From the NCBI RefSeq assembly GCF_001423425.1, contig NZ_LMNX01000001.1, forward strand, positions 578,970 through 642,969: a DNA stretch of 64,000 bases, written 5' to 3'. Under the pieces are notes generated by a model that was not told where the DNA came from, did not search any database, and was given only the letters and a program-made list of their open reading frames with translations. Below, piece after piece: positions 20,037-28,148 of the stretch (its first letter is position 1; each line of letters starts with the position of its first letter). This DNA comes from Rhizobium sp. Leaf306. Lineage in GTDB: Bacteria; Pseudomonadota; Alphaproteobacteria; Rhizobiales; Rhizobiaceae. The translations under genes were made by a program, and so were the position numbers.

Positions 20037-21956
20037 GTGACACCCCTGCCCGAGACGCCGCTGCTCGACACCGTCAAGCTTCCCGCCGACCTTCGCAAGA
20101 TCGATGACCGCGACCTGCCGAAGCTTGCCCGCGAATTGCGTGACGAGATGATCGACGCCGTCTCCAGGACCGGCGGACATCTGGGTGCCGGCCTCGGCGT
20201 CACGGAACTGACGATCGCCATCCATAAGGTGTTCAACACGCCTGACGATCGGCTGATCTTCGATGTGGGACACCAGTGCTATCCCCACAAGATCCTGACC
20301 GGTCGCCGCGATCGCATCCGCACGCTGCGCCAGGAAGACGGTCTCTCGGGCTTCACGCGCCGGGCGGAAAGCGAATACGATCCGTTCGGTGCAGCGCATT
20401 CCTCGACCTCGATTTCGGCCGGCCTCGGCATGGCAGTGGGTTCGGATCTCGCCGGTTCGAAGCGCAATGTGATCGCCGTGATCGGTGATGGCGCGATGTC
20501 GGCCGGCATGGCCTATGAAGCGATGAACAATGCGGGTGCGCTCGACGCGCGGCTGATCGTCATCCTCAACGACAACGACATGTCGATCGCGCCGCCGACC
20601 GGCGCCATGAGCGCCTATCTCGCGCGCCTTGCTTCCGGCCGCACCTATATGGGCATGCGCGAAGTGGGCAAGAAGCTGACCGGCTATCTCGGCAAGAACA
20701 TCGACCGGGCGATCACCCGTGCGGTCGAACACGCCCGCGGTTATGTGACCGGCGGTACGATGTTTGAGGAAATGGGTTTCTATCACATCGGCCCGATCGA
20801 CGGTCATTCGTTCGAGCATCTTTTGCCGGTGCTGCGCAATGTGCGCGACAATGCCAAGGGTCCAGTTCTGATCCATGTCGTGACGCAAAAGGGCAAGGGT
20901 TATCCGCCTGCCGAAGCTGCGGCCGACAAGTATCACGGCGTCAACAAGTTCGACGTCATCACCGGCGCACAGGCCAAGGCCAAGCCGAATGCGCCGTCCT
21001 ATACCAGCGTTTTCGGCGACGCACTCGTTCAGGAAGCCGGCTTCGACGACAAGATCGTCGGCGTCACTGCCGCGATGCCGAACGGCACGGGGCTGGACAA
21101 GCTGCAGCTTGCCTTTCCCAACCGCACATTCGATGTGGGCATTGCCGAACAGCATGCCGTTACCTTTGCGGCAGGCCTTGCGACGGAAGGCTTCAAGCCG
21201 TTCTGCGCGCTTTATTCCACCTTCCTGCAGCGCGGCTACGACCAGGTCGTGCATGACGTGGCGATCCAGGGTCTGCCGGTGCGTTTTCCAATCGACCGCG
21301 CCGGTTTTGTCGGCGCTGATGGGCCGACCCACGCCGGTTCGTTCGACACGACCTTTCTTGCCACGCTGCCCGGCATGGTCGTGATGGCCGCCAGCGACGA
21401 GGCTGAACTGAAGCATATGGTGCGCACCGCCGCAGCCTATGACGAAGGCCCGATCTCGTTCCGCTATCCGCGCGGCGAAGGCGTCGGCATCGAGCTGCCG
21501 GAACGCGGCCAGATCCTCGAGATCGGCAAGGGCCGCGTCGTCAAGCAGGGTTCGAAAGTCGCGCTTCTGTCGTTCGGCACGCGCCTCAAGGACTGTCTGC
21601 TGGCGTCGGAAGATCTCGATGCCGCCGGTCTGTCGACAACGGTGGCCGATGCCAGGTTTGCCAAGCCTTTGGACCATGACCTGATCCGCCAGCTTGCCCG
21701 CCATCACGAAGTTCTTGTCACCATCGAGGAAGGCGCCGTCGGCGGCTTTGGCAGTCATGTGCTGCAGTTCCTCAGCACCGAAGGCCTGCTCGATCACGGT
21801 GTGAAGGTTCGCTCGCTGGTGCTGCCCGATGTGTGGATGGAACAGGCAAGCCCCGACGTGATGTACGCCAAAGCCGGCCTCGACCGCGCCGGCATCGTCA
21901 AGACGGTGTTCAATGCGCTGGGCAAGACCCAGGTTGGTGTTGGCGCTGCGGGGTAA
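20037..21956 (+). CDS. dxs: 1-deoxy-D-xylulose-5-phosphate synthase
   Basis: 639 residues, normal length. It condenses pyruvate and glyceraldehyde 3-phosphate with thiamine diphosphate, the first step of the MEP isoprenoid pathway. Visible features are [18 protein letters not shown], the thiamine-binding [18 protein letters not shown]...NDNDMSI, the transketolase-like [14 protein letters not shown] with its catalytic glutamate, and the C-terminal domain [15 protein letters not shown]. The start is a GTG at 20037 that fits the family N-terminus ([15 protein letters not shown]). It converges with the DUF4424 gene 103 bases downstream. Its pathway partner ispE is at 61.3 kb. Confidence 0.97.
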   Translation: MTPLPETPLLDTVKLPADLRKIDDRDLPKLARELRDEMIDAVSRTGGHLGAGLGVTELTIAIHKVFNTPDDRLIFDVGHQCYPHKILTGRRDRIRTLRQEDGLSGFTRRAESEYDPFGAAHSSTSISAGLGMAVGSDLAGSKRNVIAVIGDGAMSAGMAYEAMNNAGALDARLIVILNDNDMSIAPPTGAMSAYLARLASGRTYMGMREVGKKLTGYLGKNIDRAITRAVEHARGYVTGGTMFEEMGFYHIGPIDGHSFEHLLPVLRNVRDNAKGPVLIHVVTQKGKGYPPAEAAADKYHGVNKFDVITGAQAKAKPNAPSYTSVFGDALVQEAGFDDKIVGVTAAMPNGTGLDKLQLAFPNRTFDVGIAEQHAVTFAAGLATEGFKPFCALYSTFLQRGYDQVVHDVAIQGLPVRFPIDRAGFVGADGPTHAGSFDTTFLATLPGMVVMAASDEAELKHMVRTAAAYDEGPISFRYPRGEGVGIELPERGQILEIGKGRVVKQGSKVALLSFGTRLKDCLLASEDLDAAGLSTTVADARFAKPLDHDLIRQLARHHEVLVTIEEGAVGGFGSHVLQFLSTEGLLDHGVKVRSLVLPDVWMEQASPDVMYAKAGLDRAGIVKTVFNALGKTQVGVGAAG

Positions 21957-22059
21957 AGGCCTAAGCCTCGCTCTCATTGCCCGTCCGTCTCGTGACTTAG
22001 ATGTCGTGCTAGCACTCGGCAGGGCGAGATGAAGACGTTCGTCCGGGCGAGTTTGTTCG

Positions 22060-23070
22060 TTACTCCCCCGCCGTCAGAAACAGAACATGCAGGTCCTTCT
22101 CCGGCGTGAAATCCTCGGCGGTCATCTCGAAGGTGGTCGGGCCGGTTTTCTTGATGTTGTTGCCGCAGAAGCTGACGTAATCCTTGGGGTTGCCCTTGTC
22201 GATTGTCAGACGGAACTTGCCGATGGGGCCGGACCAGTTGGCGCCCGTGGTCAGCACGTAGGATAGCCATTGTTCGGTATAGTTGGGGCCGCCTTTGGTG
22301 GCTGCGGTTTCTAGCTTTGCTGATGTTTTCATGAAGCTGTCGTCGATGCAGTAGCGTTCGACATAGCGCGCGTGCTCGTTGGCCGGCTTGCCGTTTTCGA
22401 TGAAGCTCATCGCCACCGTGCCGCCGACGCTCGGTTTGTAGCGGTGGCTGACCTTGACCGGCTTCTGCGCTGGGAACGTCGTCTTCCACCAATAGGCGGA
22501 GCGGAGCGTCCATGCCGGCGTGATGTCCTCCTGCCAGCCTTTTCCGGCATCGTAGCGATCGATCCGGACCAGGCCCTTGGCAAGGAAGTCGGCCTTCACG
22601 TCATCGGGCAGGGTCTTGAGGGCCTCGGTGGTTCTGTCGCTATAGGGGAGAAGCGGTACCTTGTGGGCGACGAGGTCTTCGGTGCGGTCAATGCCGGTGG
22701 CAATGATGCGTTGCTGGAGCTGCGGCTTGATCTCGCGGCCGTCCTGCAGGACCGTGAAGCCGAGGAAGTTGTCGGCTTCCGGGTCGCCATAGGCTATGTC
22801 GCTCTCAGCGCCGCCTGTAATATCCGGCATCGGAAAGGCGATGACGCTTTCGACATCCTTGTCGGTGTCGTTCCTGAAGATGTAGTCGACCCGGACTTCC
22901 TGACGCGAGAGCTGAAGATGCTCTTCGACCATGGTGACATCGGAGGTCTGGACATAGACGAGGCCGCCGGTCGTCAGTTCCGCCGTCGTATCATTGGCGA
23001 AAAGCGGCGGTGCAGCCAAAAGCAGGCCGGCCGTCAGCGTGGCCCCGAAAGCGATTGTCCAGCGTCTCAT
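22060..23070 (-). CDS. Secreted DUF4424-type protein of unknown function
   Basis: 336 residues with a Sec signal peptide (RRWTIAFGATLTAGLLLAAPPLFAND, cleavage near residue 25). The mature part is rich in beta strands and carries VTMVEEHLQLSRQEVRVDYIFRNDTDKDVE and AFPMPDI, features I associate with DUF4424. Two cysteines near the end (YCIDD and SFCGNN) could form a disulfide. It is a single gene between dxs and tlyA, divergent from tlyA. No function is known to me. Confidence 0.8.
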   Translation of the reverse strand: MRRWTIAFGATLTAGLLLAAPPLFANDTTAELTTGGLVYVQTSDVTMVEEHLQLSRQEVRVDYIFRNDTDKDVESVIAFPMPDITGGAESDIAYGDPEADNFLGFTVLQDGREIKPQLQQRIIATGIDRTEDLVAHKVPLLPYSDRTTEALKTLPDDVKADFLAKGLVRIDRYDAGKGWQEDITPAWTLRSAYWWKTTFPAQKPVKVSHRYKPSVGGTVAMSFIENGKPANEHARYVERYCIDDSFMKTSAKLETAATKGGPNYTEQWLSYVLTTGANWSGPIGKFRLTIDKGNPKDYVSFCGNNIKKTGPTTFEMTAEDFTPEKDLHVLFLTAGE

Positions 23071-23202
23071 TCATTCCCCTCCCGGTTGGCGCGCCAACAA
23101 TAGGCAGAAGACGCGAACTATAAAAGACCGGCTGAGGCTTGTCCGGCAGGTCGAAACGCGTTTTTGTCTTGCGTGCGGGGCTCGCCCGCGTCATGGGAAG
23201 GC

Positions 23203-23952
23203 ATGTCATCCATTCAGCAAAGACTTGACCAGCTTCTGGTCACCCTCAACCTCGTCGACAGCCGCTCGCGCGCGCGCGACGCGATTGCCCGCGGCACCGT
23301 CAAGGTCGACGGTCGCACCATTACTAAATCCGGACAGATCGTGTCCTCGACCGCGCAAATCGAGATGGACGATCCGGCGAGCGCCTATGTGTCGCGCGCG
23401 GCGCTGAAGTTGGTTGCCGCACTCGATCATTTCAAGCTCGATCCGACCGGCTGCGAGTGCCTTGACGTCGGCGCCTCCACCGGCGGCTTTACCGAAATCC
23501 TGCTTGCCCGCGGCGCAGCGCATGTGACGGCGCTCGATGTCGGCCACGCGCAGATGCATCCGCGGATTGCCGATGATCCGCGCGTCAGCAATATCGAGGG
23601 GGTCAACGCCCGCTATCTCGAGGCCGACGATATCGACGACCGGCCGATCGATTTCGTCGTGTCGGACGTGTCCTTCATCTCCATCAAGCTTGCCCTGCCG
23701 CCGGCGCTGGAACTGGCGCTGCCGGGCAGCTATTGCGCGCTGCTGGTCAAGCCGCAGTTCGAGGCCGGCCGCGATGCGATCGGAAAGCGCGGCCTTTTGA
23801 AGGAGCCGGACACGGCGCCGGCGGTGGCAGCAGAACTGGAACGCTGGCTGGTGGAAGACATGGGCTGGGAAAGCCTTGGCCTGATCCCCTCGCCGATTGC
23901 CGGCGGTGATGGCAACGAAGAGTTTCTTCTGGCAGGACGGAAGCCGGAATGA
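23203..23952 (+). CDS. tlyA: TlyA-family rRNA (cytidine-2'-O)-methyltransferase
   Basis: 249 residues. An S4 RNA-binding domain (about 3-62: QRLDQLLVTLNLVDSRSRARDAIARGTVKVDG) is followed by an FtsJ-like methyltransferase with the SAM motif LDVGASTGGFTEILLARGA and VSDVSFISIKLALP, VKPQFEAGRD. TlyA 2'-O-methylates cytidines in 16S and 23S rRNA in mycobacteria and sets capreomycin sensitivity; older annotations call it haemolysin. The ATG at 23203 has a GGAAGG ribosome site. The stop overlaps the next gene as ATGA. Confidence 0.93.
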   Translation: MSSIQQRLDQLLVTLNLVDSRSRARDAIARGTVKVDGRTITKSGQIVSSTAQIEMDDPASAYVSRAALKLVAALDHFKLDPTGCECLDVGASTGGFTEILLARGAAHVTALDVGHAQMHPRIADDPRVSNIEGVNARYLEADDIDDRPIDFVVSDVSFISIKLALPPALELALPGSYCALLVKPQFEAGRDAIGKRGLLKEPDTAPAVAAELERWLVEDMGWESLGLIPSPIAGGDGNEEFLLAGRKPE

Positions 23953-25196
23953 GCACGGTTCACGTCACCATCAACCGTCTCGGCGCACAGGGCGACGGTG
24001 TCGCCAATGGCGAGGACGGGCCGGTCTATGTTCCCTATGCTCTTCCGGGCGAAACGCTGGCGATCGCCCGCAATGGCGACCACGGCACGGTCATGTCAAC
24101 GGGCAACCTTTCGCCGGACCGGATCGAACCGGTCTGTCGCCACTTCGGACCCGATGGCGATGCCTGTGGCGGCTGTTCGCTGCAGCATCTCGCCAAGGCG
24201 CCGTATAATGACTTCAAGCGCCAGCTCGTCATCGACGCGCTGAAATCCAAGGGCCTGACGCCCGACGTCAAGGAGACGGTCGAGTGTCATCCGGGCGAAC
24301 GGCGGCGCACGGTGTTTTCCGCGCGCAAGACGGAGAAGGAGCTTCTGCTGGGCTACAACCGGGCAGAAACGAACCATATCATCTCCATCGTCGAATGTCC
24401 GATCGCCGCGCCCGGCATCGTGGCGCGGCTTGATGCGATCCGCGCGATCGGCATGGCGCTGGCAACCGGCTCGGAGACGTTCCGCATTTCGGTGCTCGAA
24501 AGCCTCTCCGGTCTCGATATCGCGGCCGAGGGGTTGAAGCCGCTTTCGGACAAGCAGCGCCGCAAGGTGACCGAGACGGTTCTGGCGCTGAAGGGCATCG
24601 CCCGTGTTTCGGCCAATGGCGAAATCGTGCTGGAGCCGCAAAAGCCGGTGATCGATTTCGGTGGCGTCAAAGTTTCTCCTCCGCCCGGTAGCTTCACGCA
24701 GGCGACGAAAGAGGCAGAGGAAGCCATGGCGACGCTGGTGCATGGCCATACGGGCAAGGCCAAGCGGGTGCTGGACCTGTTTGCCGGCTCGGGCACATTT
24801 GCGCTGCGACTGGCGAGAACGGCACGCGTGCACGCGGTGGAAAGCGACGACAAGGCACTGAAGGCGCTGGACCATGCGGCCCGCAACAGCCAGGGGCTGA
24901 AGCCCGTCAGCATCGAGAAGCGCGATCTCTTCCGCCGGCCGCTGATCCCGATGGACCTGAAGCACTTCGATGCGGTCGTCTTTGACCCGCCGCGGGCGGG
25001 TGCCGAAGTGCAGGTCAAGGAACTGGCGCGCTCGAACATCAAGACGATTGCTGCGGTCAGCTGCAATCCCCTGACGCTCGCACGCGACCTGAGGATCCTG
25101 GTCGATGCGGGATACCGGATTGTCTCGGTCACCCCGGTTGACCAGTTTCTCTGGTCGCCGCATGTCGAAGCCGTCGCGCTGCTCAGCAAAGTTTGA
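23949..25196 (+). CDS. RumA/TrmA-type RNA (uracil-5-)-methyltransferase
   Basis: 415 residues. An N-terminal TRAM-like domain (INRLGAQGDGVANGEDGPVYVPYALPGE) is followed by iron-sulfur cysteines (VCRHFG, CGGCSLQHL and a fourth in VECPI), the SAM-binding VLDLFAGSGTFALRLA, the catalytic VFDPPRAGAE and the nucleophile cysteine in AAVSCNPLTLARDL. By family it makes 5-methyluridine in rRNA or tRNA. Coupled to tlyA by a 4-base overlap, which fits a small ribosome-modification operon. The cluster matches RumA better than TrmA because of the iron-sulfur site. Confidence 0.9.
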   Translation: MSTVHVTINRLGAQGDGVANGEDGPVYVPYALPGETLAIARNGDHGTVMSTGNLSPDRIEPVCRHFGPDGDACGGCSLQHLAKAPYNDFKRQLVIDALKSKGLTPDVKETVECHPGERRRTVFSARKTEKELLLGYNRAETNHIISIVECPIAAPGIVARLDAIRAIGMALATGSETFRISVLESLSGLDIAAEGLKPLSDKQRRKVTETVLALKGIARVSANGEIVLEPQKPVIDFGGVKVSPPPGSFTQATKEAEEAMATLVHGHTGKAKRVLDLFAGSGTFALRLARTARVHAVESDDKALKALDHAARNSQGLKPVSIEKRDLFRRPLIPMDLKHFDAVVFDPPRAGAEVQVKELARSNIKTIAAVSCNPLTLARDLRILVDAGYRIVSVTPVDQFLWSPHVEAVALLSKV

Positions 25197-25221
25197 CGCT
25201 AGTCTTGACAGAACGCAATTC

Positions 25222-25246
25222 GGTTGTGCAACCTTGGTTTACAACC
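25222..25246. promoter_or_regulatory. 25-bp near-palindrome upstream of the haem peroxidase gene
   Basis: The arms GGTTGT (25222-25227) and ACAACC (25241-25246) are perfect inverted repeats; inside them AACC-TT-GGTT (25230-25239) is also perfect. A TTGACA -35-like hexamer is at 25205-25210, so the palindrome would lie in or just after the core promoter, as expected of a repressor operator. Regulator unknown. Confidence 0.35.
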
Positions 25247-25329
25247 TAGCCTTAGAGGCGTAGCTTTCCCGTGTCGCATCCAAGGCGGCAAATGACTTGC
25301 CGCCAGTGCGATCTCCAAGGGGGGAAAGC

Positions 25330-26934
25330 ATGGCACAGATCGCAATGCATGGGCATGGCGTGCGCGGCATGAAGCCGGAAACGCTGCATTCTTTCGACGG
25401 CATCGGTGATCCCGGGAAATTCGGGATCATGTTTCCCAATCTCTTACCGTTTTCGGCAAGCGACGATGCGCTTGCCGCCCTGGCCAAGTCTATGGCGGAT
25501 AAACTGCTCGACGACGGCAACCCGGAACCGGGCAAGGACAACCCGAACATTCCGGCCGGCTACACCTATCTTGGCCAGTTCATCGACCATGATATCACGC
25601 TCGACACGACGCCTCTCGACCAGCAGCATGCCGACCCGAAGGCGACCACCAACTTCCGGACACCGGCGCTCGATCTCGATTCGCTCTACGGCGATGGGCC
25701 GGGTATCCATCCCTATCTTTACCAACGCGACGTCGAAACGCTGCAAACTTCCGGCAAACTGTTGATCGGACGGGCAGCGGCGTCATCGGATCAGCAAGGC
25801 GCTGCGATCCCGGATCTTCCCAACGACCTTCCGCGCAACCAGGAGGGCCACGCGCTCATCTTCGACGAACGCAACGATGAGAACCTGCTGGTGGCACAGA
25901 CGCATCTGCTGATGCTGAAGTTTCACAACAAGGTGTTCGACAAGGTCGCAGCGGAAAGGCCTGACCTTAAGGGTACCGCGCTCTTCAAAGAGGCTCGGCG
26001 GATCGTCACCTGGCACTACCAGTGGATTGTGCTGTTCGATTTCGTGGAACGTCTGACCGAGCCCGGCTTGATCCATAAGATCAAGAAGGAGGGTCGGCGG
26101 TTCTACCGGTTCAAGCAGCGGCCCTATATGCCCGCCGAATTCGGCGCCGCGTGCTACCGGCTCGGCCATTCGATGGTGCGGGAAAGCTATAGCCACAACC
26201 GGGTGTTCAACCCTACAGCCGATAGTCTTGCGAACGCGACGCTCGACCTCCTGTTCCTGTTCACCGGAAAGTCCGGGAACATTACCGGCGAGCTCGCCAA
26301 CGACCCGGGCGTCGGGTTTGCCGCGCTCCCGTCGAACTGGGTCGTCGACTGGCGGCGGTTCTACGATCTGGATACGCCCGAAGGCGAGAAGGAGACCAAT
26401 TTCGCCATCAACCACAGCCGGCGATTGGACCCGTTCATCACACCCGCCCTGCACACCCTGCCCGGCGGACCTGGTGATGGCTCGGTTGCATCGCGGGAAT
26501 TTGACCTTGCCTTCCGCAACCTGCGTCGCGGCGTACAGATCGGACTTCCCTCCGGGCAAGCAATCTGTCGCGCCATGGGTCTTCAGCCACTGACGCCCGA
26601 GCAGATTGCCACGGGTCCGGACGGCAAGGCGGCCAAGCAGCACAAGATGCTCGAGGAAACACCTCTGTGGTATTACGTTCTCAAGGAAGCGGAGGTCTTC
26701 AACAAGGGAAGACGGCTCGGGCCGATGGCATCCACCATCATCGCCGAGACATTCCTCGGCATGGTGCATGGCGACCACGAGTCGTTCCTGTGGCTGCGCT
26801 CCGACTGGAAGCCGGAACTGCCGAGCGACACGCCCGGCCACTTTACGATGGCCGATCTCGTCAAGTTCGTCGGTGACGTCAATCCTCTCGGTGCGGCTGT
26901 GCCGCAACCCGCAGAAGAGAAGGTCGACGGCTGA
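25330..26934 (+). CDS. Animal-type (peroxidase-cyclooxygenase superfamily) haem peroxidase
   Basis: 534 residues. The distal histidine and calcium/haem-binding motif is YLGQFIDHDITLDTTP (H87 with adjacent D88), and the proximal histidine is probably H280 in CYRLGHSMVRESYSHN. This is the bacterial single-domain form related to peroxidasin and myeloperoxidase; such enzymes oxidise halides or phenols with hydrogen peroxide. No signal peptide is seen, so it is cytoplasmic or exported by a non-Sec route. The ATG at 25330 follows GGGGAAAG. It is monocistronic, with a palindrome upstream and a convergent small secreted-protein gene downstream. Confidence 0.9.
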   Translation: MAQIAMHGHGVRGMKPETLHSFDGIGDPGKFGIMFPNLLPFSASDDALAALAKSMADKLLDDGNPEPGKDNPNIPAGYTYLGQFIDHDITLDTTPLDQQHADPKATTNFRTPALDLDSLYGDGPGIHPYLYQRDVETLQTSGKLLIGRAAASSDQQGAAIPDLPNDLPRNQEGHALIFDERNDENLLVAQTHLLMLKFHNKVFDKVAAERPDLKGTALFKEARRIVTWHYQWIVLFDFVERLTEPGLIHKIKKEGRRFYRFKQRPYMPAEFGAACYRLGHSMVRESYSHNRVFNPTADSLANATLDLLFLFTGKSGNITGELANDPGVGFAALPSNWVVDWRRFYDLDTPEGEKETNFAINHSRRLDPFITPALHTLPGGPGDGSVASREFDLAFRNLRRGVQIGLPSGQAICRAMGLQPLTPEQIATGPDGKAAKQHKMLEETPLWYYVLKEAEVFNKGRRLGPMASTIIAETFLGMVHGDHESFLWLRSDWKPELPSDTPGHFTMADLVKFVGDVNPLGAAVPQPAEEKVDG

Positions 26935-26951
26935 CGGGTGGAGGACATGCT

Positions 26952-27269
26952 CTAGTCGTCGAGATCGAGCCTGCCGGTGCCTGTGACGCCGGAGCAGCGG
27001 CAGGTACCGCCGACCCGACCTTCATCGGCCCGGCAGACATAGGGACGGTCGCGGTCGTCGCTCTGGCGCGGCTGCACCACGCAGACATAGCGCTGACGGC
27101 GTCGGTCGCGCCGGTCCGTCTGCTCGGAAAGACTTTGCTGGCTCTGTATCAGGGTGATCGGCGCGTTCGCTGCATTGGCGGACGCGGCAAATGCCGGCCC
27201 AGCAGCGGCGGGCAGGCAGGAGAGGCCAAGAGTTGCAAGAGAAAGCAGGCCGGTCAGGGCTGTACGCAT
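26952..27269 (-). CDS. Small secreted cysteine-containing protein, unknown
   Basis: 105 residues. A Sec signal peptide (RTALTGLLSLATLGLSCLPAAAGPAFA, cleavage near residue 28) precedes a short mature part with four cysteines (YVCVVQ, YVCRAD, GTCRCSG), probably two disulfides, and many charged residues. The start is fixed by an AGGAGG ribosome site 7 bases before the ATG at 27269; an upstream in-frame start at 27302 lacks one. It ends 17 bases from the peroxidase stop, facing it. I do not recognise the family. Confidence 0.72.
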   Translation of the reverse strand: MRTALTGLLSLATLGLSCLPAAAGPAFAASANAANAPITLIQSQQSLSEQTDRRDRRRQRYVCVVQPRQSDDRDRPYVCRADEGRVGGTCRCSGVTGTGRLDLDD

Positions 27270-27361
27270 GATGTCCTCCTCGTTTGAGGAGTATCTAGCC
27301 ACGCTTGCCTTGCGAATGAAGGCGCAGCGCGGCGTGGATGGAACTTTGATGCAACTCAGCG

Positions 27362-28138
27362 TTAACGCCGCATGAAGGCCTCGAAAGCGGCGCGAGCTTC
27401 GGCGCTTTTCAGCCGGGCAGAGAAATGCGTCAGTTCCTCGTCCATCCGGGCGAGCACGTCGTCGCGGGGGCCGCGCACCAGATCGCGGGCGATTTTTAAG
27501 GCCTGCGGTGGTTTTGCCGAAAGTTTAGCGGCGAGAGCCAGCGTTTCCGCCTCGACGGCCTGCGGCTCGACCACCTTCCACACAAGGCCGGCCTCGTGGG
27601 CGGCATCGGCAGAGAACCCCTCGCCGGCAACCAGCATTGCAAAGGCGCGCTGGTGGCCCATAACCCTTGGCGCCAGAAGGCTGGAGGCTGCTTCCGGCAC
27701 GAGGGCCAGATCGACGAAGGGTGTCTTGAACAGGCTGCGGGACGAGGCGATCGTCAGGTCGCAGTGGAGGTTGAGCGTGGTGCCGATGCCGATCGCCAGG
27801 CCATCGACGCCTGATACCATCGGCTTTTCGGCAAGGGCCAGCGCCCGGATGAAGAGGGCTGCGGCCGGCGGTTCGTCCGTGCCCGACACTGCGTGGGCGA
27901 GAAAATCCGCCATGTCGTTGCCGGCGGAAAAGCAGCCTTCGGTGCCGAGAAACACGACGGCGCGGATGGTGTCGTCGGTATTGGCATCCACAAGCGCCGC
28001 CGTCATGCGGTGATACATGGACGAGGTGATGGCGTTCTTCTTTTCCGGCCGGTTGAAGCGGATCGTGAGCACGCCCTCGTAGTCGGCAGGGCGTTCGATC
28101 AGGACGTGGTTGTCGATTGATAGAGGGGCGTGGCTCAC
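27362..28138 (-). CDS. Enoyl-CoA hydratase/isomerase (crotonase) family protein
   Basis: 258 residues from a GTG with a GAGGAG ribosome site. The crotonase fold is clear: FNRPEKKNAIT, oxyanion-hole segments CFSAGNDMADF and GLAIGIGTTLNLHCDL, then TPFVDLALVPEAASSLLAPR. Of the two glutamates used by true hydratases only the second (in PEAASS) is present; the first position is in GIGTTL. This resembles delta3-delta2 enoyl-CoA isomerases more than hydratases. It starts 11 bases after the acyl-CoA dehydrogenase stop and is surely co-transcribed with it. Confidence 0.88.
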   Translation of the reverse strand: MSHAPLSIDNHVLIERPADYEGVLTIRFNRPEKKNAITSSMYHRMTAALVDANTDDTIRAVVFLGTEGCFSAGNDMADFLAHAVSGTDEPPAAALFIRALALAEKPMVSGVDGLAIGIGTTLNLHCDLTIASSRSLFKTPFVDLALVPEAASSLLAPRVMGHQRAFAMLVAGEGFSADAAHEAGLVWKVVEPQAVEAETLALAAKLSAKPPQALKIARDLVRGPRDDVLARMDEELTHFSARLKSAEARAAFEAFMRR

Positions 28139-28148
28139 GGCATTCTCC

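Noticed and set aside
19983-21977. A 664-codon open frame on the minus strand across dxs
   Set aside because: It is the antisense shadow of dxs. Its translation is rich in H, R and D without any domain, while the plus strand gives an unmistakable DXS.
22006-22015. 10-base palindrome GTGCTAGCAC between dxs and the DUF4424 gene
   Set aside because: Short, without a T-run or nearby promoter; expected by chance in a window of this size.
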